Made by a program: the position numbers and the translations under genes. The notes under the pieces are model-generated. The model worked only from the letters and a program-made list of their open reading frames with translations. It was not told the DNA's origin and did not search any database. Below are positions 43,943-53,173 of a stretch of 64,000 bases of DNA, piece after piece. The first letter of the stretch is position 1. Each line of letters begins with the position of its first letter. The DNA comes from an uncultured Allomuricauda sp. (GTDB lineage Bacteria > Bacteroidota > Bacteroidia > Flavobacteriales > Flavobacteriaceae): positions 1 to 64,000 of the forward strand of contig NZ_CANLYK010000006.1 of the NCBI RefSeq assembly GCF_947495325.1, written 5' to 3'.

Positions 43943-46489
43943 TTAAGCCGAATTTCGACTCGCATTAATATTCCCGTACAATGACCTTGTAACTATCTTT
44001 TCATACAACTCCTTGTATTCCGAGTTTTGCGTGATATGATACAATGCATTTTGCTGAATGACCAATAAGGGCAGAACAATCTTTTCCCTAATCTTTACAG
44101 ATTCTCGAGATACAGCTTCGTCTTCCATTAAAATCTTAAGTCCAGAAATCTGCAAAAGCATTTTTTTGGACAGTTGGTATTCCTCATGAAGTATGTTCCA
44201 AAACTTCCCAAACTCAGGATCATCCTTCATATAGCTGGTCAAATCAAAATTGGTTTTTGCCAAAGACATCATACTATTTAGCATTAAAGCCTTAAAGAAC
44301 GGCACTTCTTTGTATAGTTTTTTAACCTCATTCAACCTACCTTCATCTTTTAGTTTTTGCATGGCAGAACCCATACCAAAATAGCCCGGCACATTCTGTT
44401 TTAACTGGCTCCAAGAACCCACGAAAGAAATAGCACGCAAATCTGAAAGTTCCAATTGTTTTTTGTTTCCACGTTTTCCGGGCCTACTGCCAATATTGGC
44501 CTTTGTATAATATTTTAAAGTACTGCGGTGCTCCAAATAGGGTATGAACTTTTCGTGCTGTTTTAGCGCGTCGTATTTATTAAAGCTTAATTCCGAAAGT
44601 TCTTCTATCAGTTTTCGCTGTCCTGTTGAAATTACATGCTCCTTTCCAAACAGGTTGTTGCTAAGCCCGGCAGTAAGCAACTGTTCAGAATTGTGAATAA
44701 ACTGTTCCTTGGTTCCATAGGTACTGGTAATGGTCTGGCCTTGAATGGTCATCTGAATTTCGTGATTGGCCACATCTTTGGTCTGGGCGGCATAAAAACG
44801 ATGGGTCTTTCCTCCTCCTCTTGCTGGAGGCCCTCCCCTACCATCAAAAAATATAGCTTTGATTCCATTTTTCTTGCACACCTTACTTAAAGTTTCCTTT
44901 GTTTTTAAGATGGACCAATTTGCTTTTAAATAACCACCATCCTTGGTCCCATCTGAAAAGCCAAGCATTATGGTATGAATGTCCTTTCTTCGCTCTAGAT
45001 GCTTACGATATAAAGCGGTATCAAACAAGGTTTGCATAACTTTTTCAGCGGCTTCCATCCCTTTCATGGTCTCGAATAATGGGATAATATCAAAAGTAAT
45101 ATCATCCACATTCCAACCACACCATCTAAACAGCCCAAAAACAAAAAGAACGGAATAGATATCCTCAGAATTACTAATGATATATCTGTTGCAGCCCTCC
45201 TCACCATTCTTGGCCTGAATTTCTTTTAATTGTTGAATATTGGTAATTGTATCTTTTACAATTTCCTCTTCAAAATCAGCTGGATTTAGCTTCAAGTCTT
45301 TATCCAACAACCATTTTTGTAGCTTTTTATCATCCAGTTCATCAATGGTTTCCTTTATTGCCCCCTGCTGTTTTAAAATAGTTTCAACCACCAATTTATG
45401 TTTGCTGTGATCCTGTCTAACATCTAGCGTAGCAAAGTGGGTCTTAAAAATGTGAACTTTATTGATAAAGTGATCCAAATCATCCAAATGCAATCCGTGG
45501 TATTCATTTACTAATATGTTACGAATCTCACTGAGCTTATCAATAATTTCTGGATAGCCCACAATAATCTTTGCATTGAACATTGCTTTGTAGAGTTCTC
45601 CACTCAGCGCGTTCAAGTCACCTTGCAGATTCTTGAATGTTAATTTTTTACGCAATGATTTAAGCTCATTGTAATAACATTTCATAAGGTTGAGACGAAG
45701 TTCATCTGCCACCTGTCCGGTAATTTTGGCTGTAACAAAAGGGTTTCCATCCCGGTCTCCTCCGGGCCAAAAACCCAGCTTTAGAATATTGTAGTTGCAA
45801 AAATCCTCAGCGCTTACATTGCGTTTTACGTACTGAAACAATTCCCCGATTGCATCATAATAAGTATGTCGTAAAATATAAATAATATTCTTTGCCTCAT
45901 CCAAAGGAGTAGGCTTTTTGGCATTTATCAACGATGTCAATCCTAACTGCTGTAGGGTAACATCAATTTTATTGACCTCGTTCTCATCGATCAATGATTG
46001 CATGTTGGAAATAATATCCAATACTGCGGGAGTATAAAATTGTGTAGGGTGTGCCGTAAGCACAATTCTTGCACTAAAAGTTGATAATTGTTTCGCTATT
46101 TTATCCCAATTCTTGTTCTTATCCACAAGCTTGAAATAGTCTTTTATGGAAAGTGAATTGCTGTATTGCTGTAATTTAGAAAAGGCAGAATCCTCAACAC
46201 TATCATACAAAACCACCTGACGTTCAACGTATTGTATTATCTTAAACATGAAATCCAATCGTTCACGTTCATCTTTAATATCTACAAAATTGGAAAAGAA
46301 GGTTTCTAAAATTTCTTGTGGAGTTTTACCTTCTTTTAGTCCTTTCTCGCATTGATCCAATAAAAGCGGTATCAACATTCCAACATTTTCAATGTTCCTA
46401 TACGGGAGGTTCATGAACAAACTGTTATAAATGTTGAATTTATTGGTAACCGATTTTTTAAATTCTTCTAGACGTTTGGATTGCTGCAT
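43943..46489 (-). CDS. ppc: Phosphoenolpyruvate carboxylase
   Basis: Carboxylates PEP to oxaloacetate; 848 residues. The catalytic His is in VLTAHPTQF (about 148), with the GFSDGTKDGGYLKANW motif and the Gly-rich loop FFDGRGGPPARGGGKTHRF. In the well-studied enzymes this loop is FHGRGG, so the His is replaced by Asp here. It is a single-gene unit with a TAAATTTG element 58 bp upstream. Confidence 0.93.
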   Translation of the reverse strand: MQQSKRLEEFKKSVTNKFNIYNSLFMNLPYRNIENVGMLIPLLLDQCEKGLKEGKTPQEILETFFSNFVDIKDERERLDFMFKIIQYVERQVVLYDSVEDSAFSKLQQYSNSLSIKDYFKLVDKNKNWDKIAKQLSTFSARIVLTAHPTQFYTPAVLDIISNMQSLIDENEVNKIDVTLQQLGLTSLINAKKPTPLDEAKNIIYILRHTYYDAIGELFQYVKRNVSAEDFCNYNILKLGFWPGGDRDGNPFVTAKITGQVADELRLNLMKCYYNELKSLRKKLTFKNLQGDLNALSGELYKAMFNAKIIVGYPEIIDKLSEIRNILVNEYHGLHLDDLDHFINKVHIFKTHFATLDVRQDHSKHKLVVETILKQQGAIKETIDELDDKKLQKWLLDKDLKLNPADFEEEIVKDTITNIQQLKEIQAKNGEEGCNRYIISNSEDIYSVLFVFGLFRWCGWNVDDITFDIIPLFETMKGMEAAEKVMQTLFDTALYRKHLERRKDIHTIMLGFSDGTKDGGYLKANWSILKTKETLSKVCKKNGIKAIFFDGRGGPPARGGGKTHRFYAAQTKDVANHEIQMTIQGQTITSTYGTKEQFIHNSEQLLTAGLSNNLFGKEHVISTGQRKLIEELSELSFNKYDALKQHEKFIPYLEHRSTLKYYTKANIGSRPGKRGNKKQLELSDLRAISFVGSWSQLKQNVPGYFGMGSAMQKLKDEGRLNEVKKLYKEVPFFKALMLNSMMSLAKTNFDLTSYMKDDPEFGKFWNILHEEYQLSKKMLLQISGLKILMEDEAVSRESVKIREKIVLPLLVIQQNALYHITQNSEYKELYEKIVTRSLYGNINASRNSA

Positions 46490-46546
46490 GGATAATCGGT
46501 ATTATTTCGTTAGTATTTAAATGGATTCAAAGATCGTGATAAAACC

Positions 46547-46554
46547 CAAATTTA
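46547..46554 (-). promoter_or_regulatory. Possible ppc -7 element
   Basis: TAAATTTG on the minus strand, 58 bp upstream of the ppc ATG. A TTG lies 22 nt further up, which is longer than usual, so the match is moderate. Confidence 0.45.
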
Positions 46555-46656
46555 GAAGGTAAATTTAGCTACATAACAAGTTTGGAAAAAGAAACCCACA
46601 AACTTAACACCTAGTAAGGTCTTTATTTGAGAACACCCTACCATATTGGTGATTGC

Positions 46657-47418
46657 CTAGCGTATAAAAACAGGCTGGTCTTCCCTCAATGTATGTTCCG
46701 CACTGAATACATAGCCATCATAATTGAAACCTTTAATGTCTTCGATGGTTTTTGCATCAGTGTCCAAAATATAACGAACCATTGATCCCCTTGCTTTTTT
46801 TGCAAAAAAGCTGATAACCTTTAGTTTATCATTCTTCCAATCCTTAAAAATTGGAGTTATGGTAGGTACTTTTAATTGTCTCTCATCAATGGCTCCAAAA
46901 TATTCATTGCTAGCCAAATTGATGAATAGTTCACCCTCTTCCAACTCTTCGTTCAAATGAGCGGTCAATTGTTTTTTCCAAAACTCATAAAGATTCTTTT
47001 TACGGGCTACCTTTAATTGGGTTCCCATTTCCAAACGATACGGTTGAATCAAGTCCAATGGTTTCAAAATTCCATAAAGCCCGGATAAGATGCGAAGCGT
47101 ATCTTGGAGTTGATCTAACTTGTTTTCAGGAATCGTGTATGCATCCAAACCTTGGTATACATCCCCATTAAATGAAAACACGGCAGGTCTTGAGTTTTCC
47201 GGAGTAAAAGGTGTTGAAAATTGTTGGTTTCTTTGCCAATTAAGCTCTGCTAAATTATCCGATATGGACATGAGCTTGGACAATACCTTTGGCTTTTTCT
47301 TTACCAGAACACTATTCAGCTTTTCAGATTGCTCCAAAAATTGTGGCTGACTATATCTTGATGTTGGTAATTCCGTTTCAAAATCAAGTGATTTGGCAGG
47401 AGAAATAACAATTTTCAT
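46657..47418 (-). CDS. yaaA: YaaA/DUF328 peroxide stress protein
   Basis: A 253-residue protein that lowers free iron under hydrogen peroxide stress in E. coli. The start is the ATG at 47418 ([14 protein letters not shown]), three codons inside the track start, which is a TTG. Family marks: [41 protein letters not shown] and [10 protein letters not shown]. It is downstream of the RluD gene by 88 bp. Confidence 0.93.
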   Translation of the reverse strand: MKIVISPAKSLDFETELPTSRYSQPQFLEQSEKLNSVLVKKKPKVLSKLMSISDNLAELNWQRNQQFSTPFTPENSRPAVFSFNGDVYQGLDAYTIPENKLDQLQDTLRILSGLYGILKPLDLIQPYRLEMGTQLKVARKKNLYEFWKKQLTAHLNEELEEGELFINLASNEYFGAIDERQLKVPTITPIFKDWKNDKLKVISFFAKKARGSMVRYILDTDAKTIEDIKGFNYDGYVFSAEHTLREDQPVFIR

Positions 47419-47506
47419 TTTGTTCAATTTTAAGTAAAAATAAAGATGAAAACTGACTTTTGCACATTATTCGTAACGGTGTTTTCAATCTTGAAATTGA
47501 AAAAAA

Positions 47507-48535
47507 CTATTGTTCACTGTGCTTGGCATAGTTTCGCCATTTTTCAATACAGTTTGCCATATCTTCTGGCACTTCGGAATCAAACCGCATAAACTCTCCT
47601 GTTTCCGGATGTTCAAAACCCAAAGTTTTGGCATGTAGTGCCTGTCTAGGTAAGATTTTAAAGGCATTTTCTACAAACTGCTTGTATTTGGTAAAAGTGG
47701 TTCCTTTTAAAATCTTGTCTCCGCCATATCGCTCATCATTGAACAAAGTGTGTCCTATATACTTCATATGCACACGAATTTGATGCGTTCTTCCCGTTTC
47801 CAGCTTACAGGATACCAAAGTGATATAGCCCAATCGTTCAATAACTTTATAGTGTGTAACCGCTTCCTTACCTTGATCTCCTTCAGGAAAAACCACCATT
47901 TGTAATCGATTCTTTGGATTTCGGGCAATATGTCCTTCAACGGTTCCTTCATCCTCCGCCACATTTCCCCAGACCAAGGCCAAATATTCACGTTCACTGC
48001 TCTTGTCAAAAAATTGTTTTGCCAGATGCGTCATTGCTTTTTCCGTCTTTGCAATAACAAGGAGTCCAGATGTATCTTTGTCTATCCTGTGAACCAGTCC
48101 GGGTCGTTCTGAACTATTGTTGGGCAAATTGTCAAAATGGTGTACCAATGCATTGATCAATGTGCCGGAATAATTTCCATGTCCTGGGTGCACTACCATT
48201 CCAGCTGGTTTATTGACCACCAAAAGTGTGTCGTCTTCATAAACAATGTCCAATGGAATATTCTCCGGAGTCAATAAAAACTCATAAGGTGGATGCTCAA
48301 ACATTACTTTGACCTCATCACCAGCCTTTACTTTGTAGTTTTGCTTTACAACAAGCTCGTTAACCCAAATATTTCCCTGTTTGGCAGCTTGTTGAATTTT
48401 ATTTCTGGTCGCATTTTCAATAAAATTCATCAAAAACTTATCAACCCTCAAAGGTTCCTGTCCTTTGGAAGCAATAAATTTATGATGTTCAAAAAGTTCT
48501 TCTTGTGAAAGATCGATGTTCTCGGAAGCATCCAT
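47507..48535 (-). CDS. RluD-type 23S rRNA pseudouridine synthase
   Basis: A 342-residue RluA-family enzyme. The S4 RNA-binding domain (about 28-85, PLRVDKFLMNFIENATRNKIQQAAKQG) precedes the catalytic domain with the Asp motif VHRIDKDTSGLLV and the end motif RTHQIRVHMKYIGH. The most likely product is RluD, which modifies helix 69 of 23S rRNA. It is 2 bp after the PASTA gene. Confidence 0.92.
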   Translation of the reverse strand: MDASENIDLSQEELFEHHKFIASKGQEPLRVDKFLMNFIENATRNKIQQAAKQGNIWVNELVVKQNYKVKAGDEVKVMFEHPPYEFLLTPENIPLDIVYEDDTLLVVNKPAGMVVHPGHGNYSGTLINALVHHFDNLPNNSSERPGLVHRIDKDTSGLLVIAKTEKAMTHLAKQFFDKSSEREYLALVWGNVAEDEGTVEGHIARNPKNRLQMVVFPEGDQGKEAVTHYKVIERLGYITLVSCKLETGRTHQIRVHMKYIGHTLFNDERYGGDKILKGTTFTKYKQFVENAFKILPRQALHAKTLGFEHPETGEFMRFDSEVPEDMANCIEKWRNYAKHSEQ

Positions 48536-48537
48536 AT

Positions 48538-49125
48538 TTAATTGGATTCAGCCTGTATACGTGCACTTCCCGGAATAGTACCATTACCACACACCAATTC
48601 TATTTTTGAAGTTTTGGGTAGTTTATCTCCAGGTTTTAAAAACTTCCCCTTGTATTTCATTCTGTAAACCATATTCTTGCCCAGCTCATCAATATAGGTT
48701 ACACGCTGTACATCCAACCCCACGGCCCGTAACATAGAGGTTGCGTTTCGTTGGGTAACTTGGATAATATTCGGTACCGTCACCTTTTTATAACCGGATG
48801 GGTTAACAGTGAAGTAAATTTTACGATTTGCCTTTACTTTATTTCCCGCCGCCGGATCTTGCTCCAAAATTGAAAAACGCGGGTATTCTGGGTTATAGTT
48901 TGAAGAATCCAACACTTGATAACGCAATCCTACATTTTCAACCGTCTCTCTCATTTCCATCACGGACATCTTTGAAAAATCAGGGACTTCAACAAACTCA
49001 CCATGATTAGTGGTTTTCTTTAACCATTGAAGCGTTAAAAAACACAGCACTACGACTGCCACAAGGGCCAGACCCAATTGAATCAAAAAAACCTTACTTT
49101 TTAGAAAGCTCAAAAAATGTTTCAT
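48538..49125 (-). CDS. PASTA domain membrane protein
   Basis: A 195-residue bitopic protein. One TM segment (about 13-33, VFLIQLGLALVAVVVLCFLTL) is followed by extracytoplasmic PASTA domains: FVEVPDFSKMSVMEMRETVENVGLRYQV and KKVTVPNIIQVTQRNATSMLRAVGLDV. PASTA domains bind peptidoglycan-like ligands. No kinase or PBP domain is attached. It lies opposite to ddl, a D-Ala ligase gene, which fits an envelope role. Confidence 0.85.
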   Translation of the reverse strand: MKHFLSFLKSKVFLIQLGLALVAVVVLCFLTLQWLKKTTNHGEFVEVPDFSKMSVMEMRETVENVGLRYQVLDSSNYNPEYPRFSILEQDPAAGNKVKANRKIYFTVNPSGYKKVTVPNIIQVTQRNATSMLRAVGLDVQRVTYIDELGKNMVYRMKYKGKFLKPGDKLPKTSKIELVCGNGTIPGSARIQAESN

Positions 49126-49204
49126 GTAATACGCCTTATCTGAACAAATATAGGAAAGACAGTCCTTTTTTCTTTACTTTGACAAAGTGATATTCGATGA
49201 CCCG

Positions 49205-50179
49205 ATGAAAAAAAACATCGCCATCATTATGGGTGGCTATTCTAGTGAGCGTGAAATTTCGATAAAAAGCGGTAACGTGGTTTATCAATACTTGGATAAA
49301 ACTAAATATAATTCGTATCGTATCATAATTTCAACCGAGAAATGGATTTACCTTGATGATAACAATGAGGAATTTCCAATTGATAAAGCTGATTTTAGTA
49401 TTGCTTTAGCCGACGGGAAGATTAGTTTTGATTGTGTTTTTAATGCCATTCATGGTACTCCAGGTGAGGATGGGTTGCTTCAGGCCTATTTTGAATTGTT
49501 GAATATACCTCAGACTGCTTGCAACCATTATCAGGCCGCACTTACTTTTAACAAAAGGGATTTGTTGAGTACACTTAAACCTTATGGCGTACAATGTGCA
49601 ACATCGTATCATCTAAATTTAGGTGAAACTATTGATGAAGCTGCCATTCTGGACAAAGTGGGACTCCCTTGTTTTGTAAAAGCCAATAGGGCCGGTAGCA
49701 GTTATGGAATTTCAAAAGTTCACAAAAGAGAGGATTTAAGTGATGCCATAACAAATGCTTTTTCTGAAGATAATGAGGTAATCATAGAGTCATTTTTAGA
49801 CGGAACCGAAGTTTCTGTTGGTGTCATTACTTACAATAATGAAATAACAGTGCTTCCAATTACAGAAATAGTTACAGAAAATGATTTTTTTGATTATGAG
49901 GCAAAATATCTAGGAAAGTCCCAAGAAATAACCCCTGCTAGAATTTCCAAAATCCAGGAAGAGAATGTAACTAAGTGGGCAAAATACATTTATAAAACAC
50001 TTGGTTTAAAGGGGTATACGCGCAGTGAGTTCATTTTTATTGGCAATGACCCATATCTTCTTGAAGTAAATACAACTCCGGGACTTACAGAGGAGAGCAT
50101 CTTACCGCAACAAGCAAATGCAGCTGGAATATCGTTGGAACAACTATTTGGAAGCGCCGTTGAAGAGGCATTGCGATAG
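49205..50179 (+). CDS. ddl: D-alanine--D-alanine ligase
   Basis: ATP-grasp enzyme of 324 residues that makes the D-Ala-D-Ala dipeptide of peptidoglycan. The start is set at ATG 49205 (MKKNIAIIMGGYSSEREIS) rather than the GTG at 49187. Signatures: HGTPGEDGLLQA, the ATP-grasp KANRAGSSYGI, and EVNTTPGLTEESILPQQ. It diverges from the PASTA gene and precedes coaD by 32 bp. Confidence 0.95.
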   Translation: MKKNIAIIMGGYSSEREISIKSGNVVYQYLDKTKYNSYRIIISTEKWIYLDDNNEEFPIDKADFSIALADGKISFDCVFNAIHGTPGEDGLLQAYFELLNIPQTACNHYQAALTFNKRDLLSTLKPYGVQCATSYHLNLGETIDEAAILDKVGLPCFVKANRAGSSYGISKVHKREDLSDAITNAFSEDNEVIIESFLDGTEVSVGVITYNNEITVLPITEIVTENDFFDYEAKYLGKSQEITPARISKIQEENVTKWAKYIYKTLGLKGYTRSEFIFIGNDPYLLEVNTTPGLTEESILPQQANAAGISLEQLFGSAVEEALR

Positions 50180-50211
50180 AAAATCAGTATTTTTAAACAA
50201 ACTTTCCAACC

Positions 50212-50667
50212 ATGAGACGTGCTATTTTTCCAGGTTCATTTGACCCGCTTACCTTAGGCCACTTTGATGTTATCAAAAGAGGAATAAGCCTATTTGATGA
50301 ATTATTTATTGCTATTGGAATAAATGCGGAAAAAAAATACATGTTCTCCTTGGAAGAGCGCACTAAGTTCATTGAAGACGCCTTTGAGGACGAACCCAAA
50401 ATAAAAGTGGTTACCTATGAAGGCATGACTGTGGATTTTTGCAAAAAAATTGATGCCAATTTTATATTGCGAGGTTTAAGAAATCCTGCAGATTTTGAAT
50501 TTGAGAAGGCCATTGCCCACACAAACAGAAAACTTTCCGAAATTGAAACTGTTTTCTTGTTGACCTCTTCCGGAAAATCGTATATCAGCTCTTCCATTGT
50601 TAGGGATGTGATTAGAAACGGTGGAGATTATACTGGTCTTGTTCCCGATACTGTTGTGGTGAAATAG
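50212..50667 (+). CDS. coaD: Phosphopantetheine adenylyltransferase
   Basis: Fourth step of coenzyme A synthesis, 151 residues. FPGSFDPLTLGHFDVIKRG holds the TLGH nucleotide-binding box and LTSSGKSYISSSIVRD the ISSS motif. It is downstream of ddl. Confidence 0.97.
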   Translation: MRRAIFPGSFDPLTLGHFDVIKRGISLFDELFIAIGINAEKKYMFSLEERTKFIEDAFEDEPKIKVVTYEGMTVDFCKKIDANFILRGLRNPADFEFEKAIAHTNRKLSEIETVFLLTSSGKSYISSSIVRDVIRNGGDYTGLVPDTVVVK

Positions 50668-50779
50668 TAGTTTCCATTTATTTTTTAAACTTCAATCTTA
50701 GTCCAAATTTTTCTTCAAAAGGCATTAAATCTTCCCCTATACTCTAACATTTATGGTAGAAACAACAGATTTCGACCCG

Positions 50780-50797
50780 TTCACAACAATTTGTGAA
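50780..50797. repeat. Inverted repeat upstream of the PAS kinase
   Basis: TTCACAA and TTGTGAA form 7-bp arms around CAAT in the 203-bp gap between coaD and the kinase gene. It may be an operator or a chance match in AT-rich DNA; the rest of the gap shows nothing else. Confidence 0.35.
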
Positions 50798-50870
50798 TTT
50801 TAGGGGATAATACTAATATTTTAGTAAGAAAATTCTTATATCTTATTAACCCCCAAATCAAGCTTACACA

Positions 50871-52715
50871 TTGAAATCTATTGAAACTGTTCCCCAGAAC
50901 TATATTCTTAAACAACTTCCAAAGGCAACCGCCTTTGTTGATAAAAACTATTCTATAGTAGATGCTTCAGACTCTTGGCTACACCTTTTTAATTTCAAAT
51001 GGGAAGACTTGTCAGGAAAGAGCATTTTAAATGTTTTTACTGACCACGAACAACTCACCAAAACAAAACTGAAAGAATATTTAGACTCAAATAAGAGGAA
51101 AAAAATTCAACATGTACAGGTCACCAAGGAAGATGAAACATGGTACGAAAGTATTTTAACGCCTTGGTTTGATGAAAAAGAAAACGTAGTAGGTACTATT
51201 TTACAATCGGAGAATATAAGCAAACGAATAGAAAAAGAACTTGAGTTAAAGAGGACGAAAATTCTGCTAAAAGCTAAATCCGAAGTTGCCAAAGTAGGCA
51301 GTTGGGAGTACGACTTAATTTCACAAAAACTCAGTTGGTGCGATCAAACCAAAAAAATACACGAAGTTCCAAAATCTTTTGTGCCAACAGTAAGTCAAGG
51401 TATTGACTTTTACAAACAAGGTTATAGCCGAAATAAAGTTTCGATGCTATTCCATAAAATATTGGAGGATGGCACACCTTATAGTCAACGTTTAATAATA
51501 ATAACAGCAAAAGGTGAAGAAAAATGGGTAGAAGCAGGTGGAAAAGCAATGAAGAAAAATGGTGAAATCGTTAAAATCATAGGAACTTTCCAAGATATCA
51601 ATGATCAGGTCATTGCTGAGAAAAAGACAAAAGAAAGTGAGCAATTACTAAGTACCTTAATCGACAATCTTCCCATAAATGTTTATATCAAAGACAAAGA
51701 ATCTCGGAAACTATTGGTAAACAAAACTGAATGTGAATATATAGGGACAAATGCCAAAAACCTCATAGGAAAATCAGATTTTGATCTTTATGACAAGAAA
51801 ATTGCCCAAATTTCAAGAGATGAAGATCTTGAAGTAATGCGATCTCTTAAACCCATGGTAGGTGTGGAAACCATTAATATTAAAAAAGATGGTAGCTCTA
51901 CCAATTTCTTGACCTCTAAAATACCTCTTATCAATTCCAATGGAGAAGCATATGGCCTTATTGGTATGAGCATGGACATTACCCATATAAAGGAAAAGGA
52001 AGATGAATTGAGAAATCTGATAAATATTACTGCAATTCAAAATAAAAAATTAACAAATTTTGCACATATTGTTTCCCATAATTTAAGATCGCATACTGCC
52101 AACTTTTCCATGCTCCTGGATTTTCTTATCCATGAAAAAGAAGAAAAAGAGAAAGATCGAATCATGACAATGTTGACACATGCTTCAGATAATCTATTGG
52201 ACACTTTAGAAAACTTAAATGACGTTGTGGCCATAAGTACAAATGTCAACATTGATAAAAAACCTTTAAACCTTAAAGAAAGTATTCTTAAGGTACAACA
52301 AAACCTTGCAGCCTTCTTGGAAAAAAATAAAGTTGAGTTTGTAAACCATGTTCCAAATAAACTATCTGTTTTGAGTGTTCCTGCCTATCTGGAAAGTATT
52401 GTGCTTAATTTGGTTACCAATGCTGTAAAATATAGTAATCCAAAACGAAATCCCCTAATTACATTGAGAGCAAAAAAACAGGACAATAGTGTTGTATTAA
52501 GTGTTGAGGATAATGGATTGGGGATAGATTTAAACAAATATGGAGGTAAAATCTTTGGGATGTACAAAACCTTTCATAACAAAAAAGATGCAAGGGGTCT
52601 TGGGCTGTATATTATTAAAAATCAGATAGAGGCCATGGGTGGGAGTATAACTGTTAATAGCGAAGTGGGCAAAGGCACTACGTTTAATGTCTATTTTAAT
52701 GAAGAAGATAAATAG
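50871..52715 (+). CDS. PAS-domain sensor histidine kinase, TTG start
   Basis: A 614-residue soluble kinase. Three PAS-type units lie in about 1-370 (the first starts LPKATAFVDKNYSIVDAS, the third LIDNLPINVYIKDKES), then the dimerisation helix with HIVSHNLRSHTANF and the ATPase with NLVTNAVKYSNP, DNGLGIDL and GLGLYIIKNQIEAMGG. No TM segment is seen, so it senses a cytosolic signal. TTG at 50871 is forced: an in-frame TAA lies at 50847 and the first internal ATG is near residue 187. It overlaps the next gene. Confidence 0.9.
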   Translation: MKSIETVPQNYILKQLPKATAFVDKNYSIVDASDSWLHLFNFKWEDLSGKSILNVFTDHEQLTKTKLKEYLDSNKRKKIQHVQVTKEDETWYESILTPWFDEKENVVGTILQSENISKRIEKELELKRTKILLKAKSEVAKVGSWEYDLISQKLSWCDQTKKIHEVPKSFVPTVSQGIDFYKQGYSRNKVSMLFHKILEDGTPYSQRLIIITAKGEEKWVEAGGKAMKKNGEIVKIIGTFQDINDQVIAEKKTKESEQLLSTLIDNLPINVYIKDKESRKLLVNKTECEYIGTNAKNLIGKSDFDLYDKKIAQISRDEDLEVMRSLKPMVGVETINIKKDGSSTNFLTSKIPLINSNGEAYGLIGMSMDITHIKEKEDELRNLINITAIQNKKLTNFAHIVSHNLRSHTANFSMLLDFLIHEKEEKEKDRIMTMLTHASDNLLDTLENLNDVVAISTNVNIDKKPLNLKESILKVQQNLAAFLEKNKVEFVNHVPNKLSVLSVPAYLESIVLNLVTNAVKYSNPKRNPLITLRAKKQDNSVVLSVEDNGLGIDLNKYGGKIFGMYKTFHNKKDARGLGLYIIKNQIEAMGGSITVNSEVGKGTTFNVYFNEEDK

Positions 52716-53103
52716 TCTATATATCATTGATGATGACCCTATTGCAATCTTTGGTATTAAAAAAATGCTGAAGCTGAAAGTAGAATGCAATGACATCAAA
52801 GCATTTGAAAATGGGAAAATGGCTTTGGATGACCTAAAGGGAAGAATAGAATATGGAGACGGAATACCTGAAGTAATATTTTTAGATATCAATATGCCCA
52901 TTATGGATGGTTGGGAGTTCTTGGAAGAATTGCTAAACCTGAACATTGAGGAGAAGGTTATCATCAATGTAATTACCTCTTCAATTGATCCATCAGATTA
53001 TCAAAAATGGAATCATTTCAGGCTCAACTCCATTCATCATCTAAATTTTAGAAACAAACCTATCTATAAAATTGAGGTAACAGATGTCAGTTTGGCATCA
53101 TAA
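52699..53103 (+). CDS. Response regulator receiver protein, partner of the PAS kinase
   Basis: A REC-only protein of 134 residues from the ATG at 52699 (MKKINSLYIIDDDPIAIFG); the ATG at 52687 is also possible. The phosphoacceptor Asp is in VIFLDINMPIMDGWEF and the Thr and Lys switch region follows (VITSSIDPSD). It overlaps the kinase gene by 17 bp, so the two are translationally coupled. It has no DNA-binding domain, which suggests a protein-protein output. Confidence 0.88.
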   Translation: MKKINSLYIIDDDPIAIFGIKKMLKLKVECNDIKAFENGKMALDDLKGRIEYGDGIPEVIFLDINMPIMDGWEFLEELLNLNIEEKVIINVITSSIDPSDYQKWNHFRLNSIHHLNFRNKPIYKIEVTDVSLAS

Positions 53104-53173
53104 ATACTTAATTCGCTATTTTTGCTGGTAAGAGTTTTCCTTTTAGTGAATTTTCAACTAACATCAAACAACA

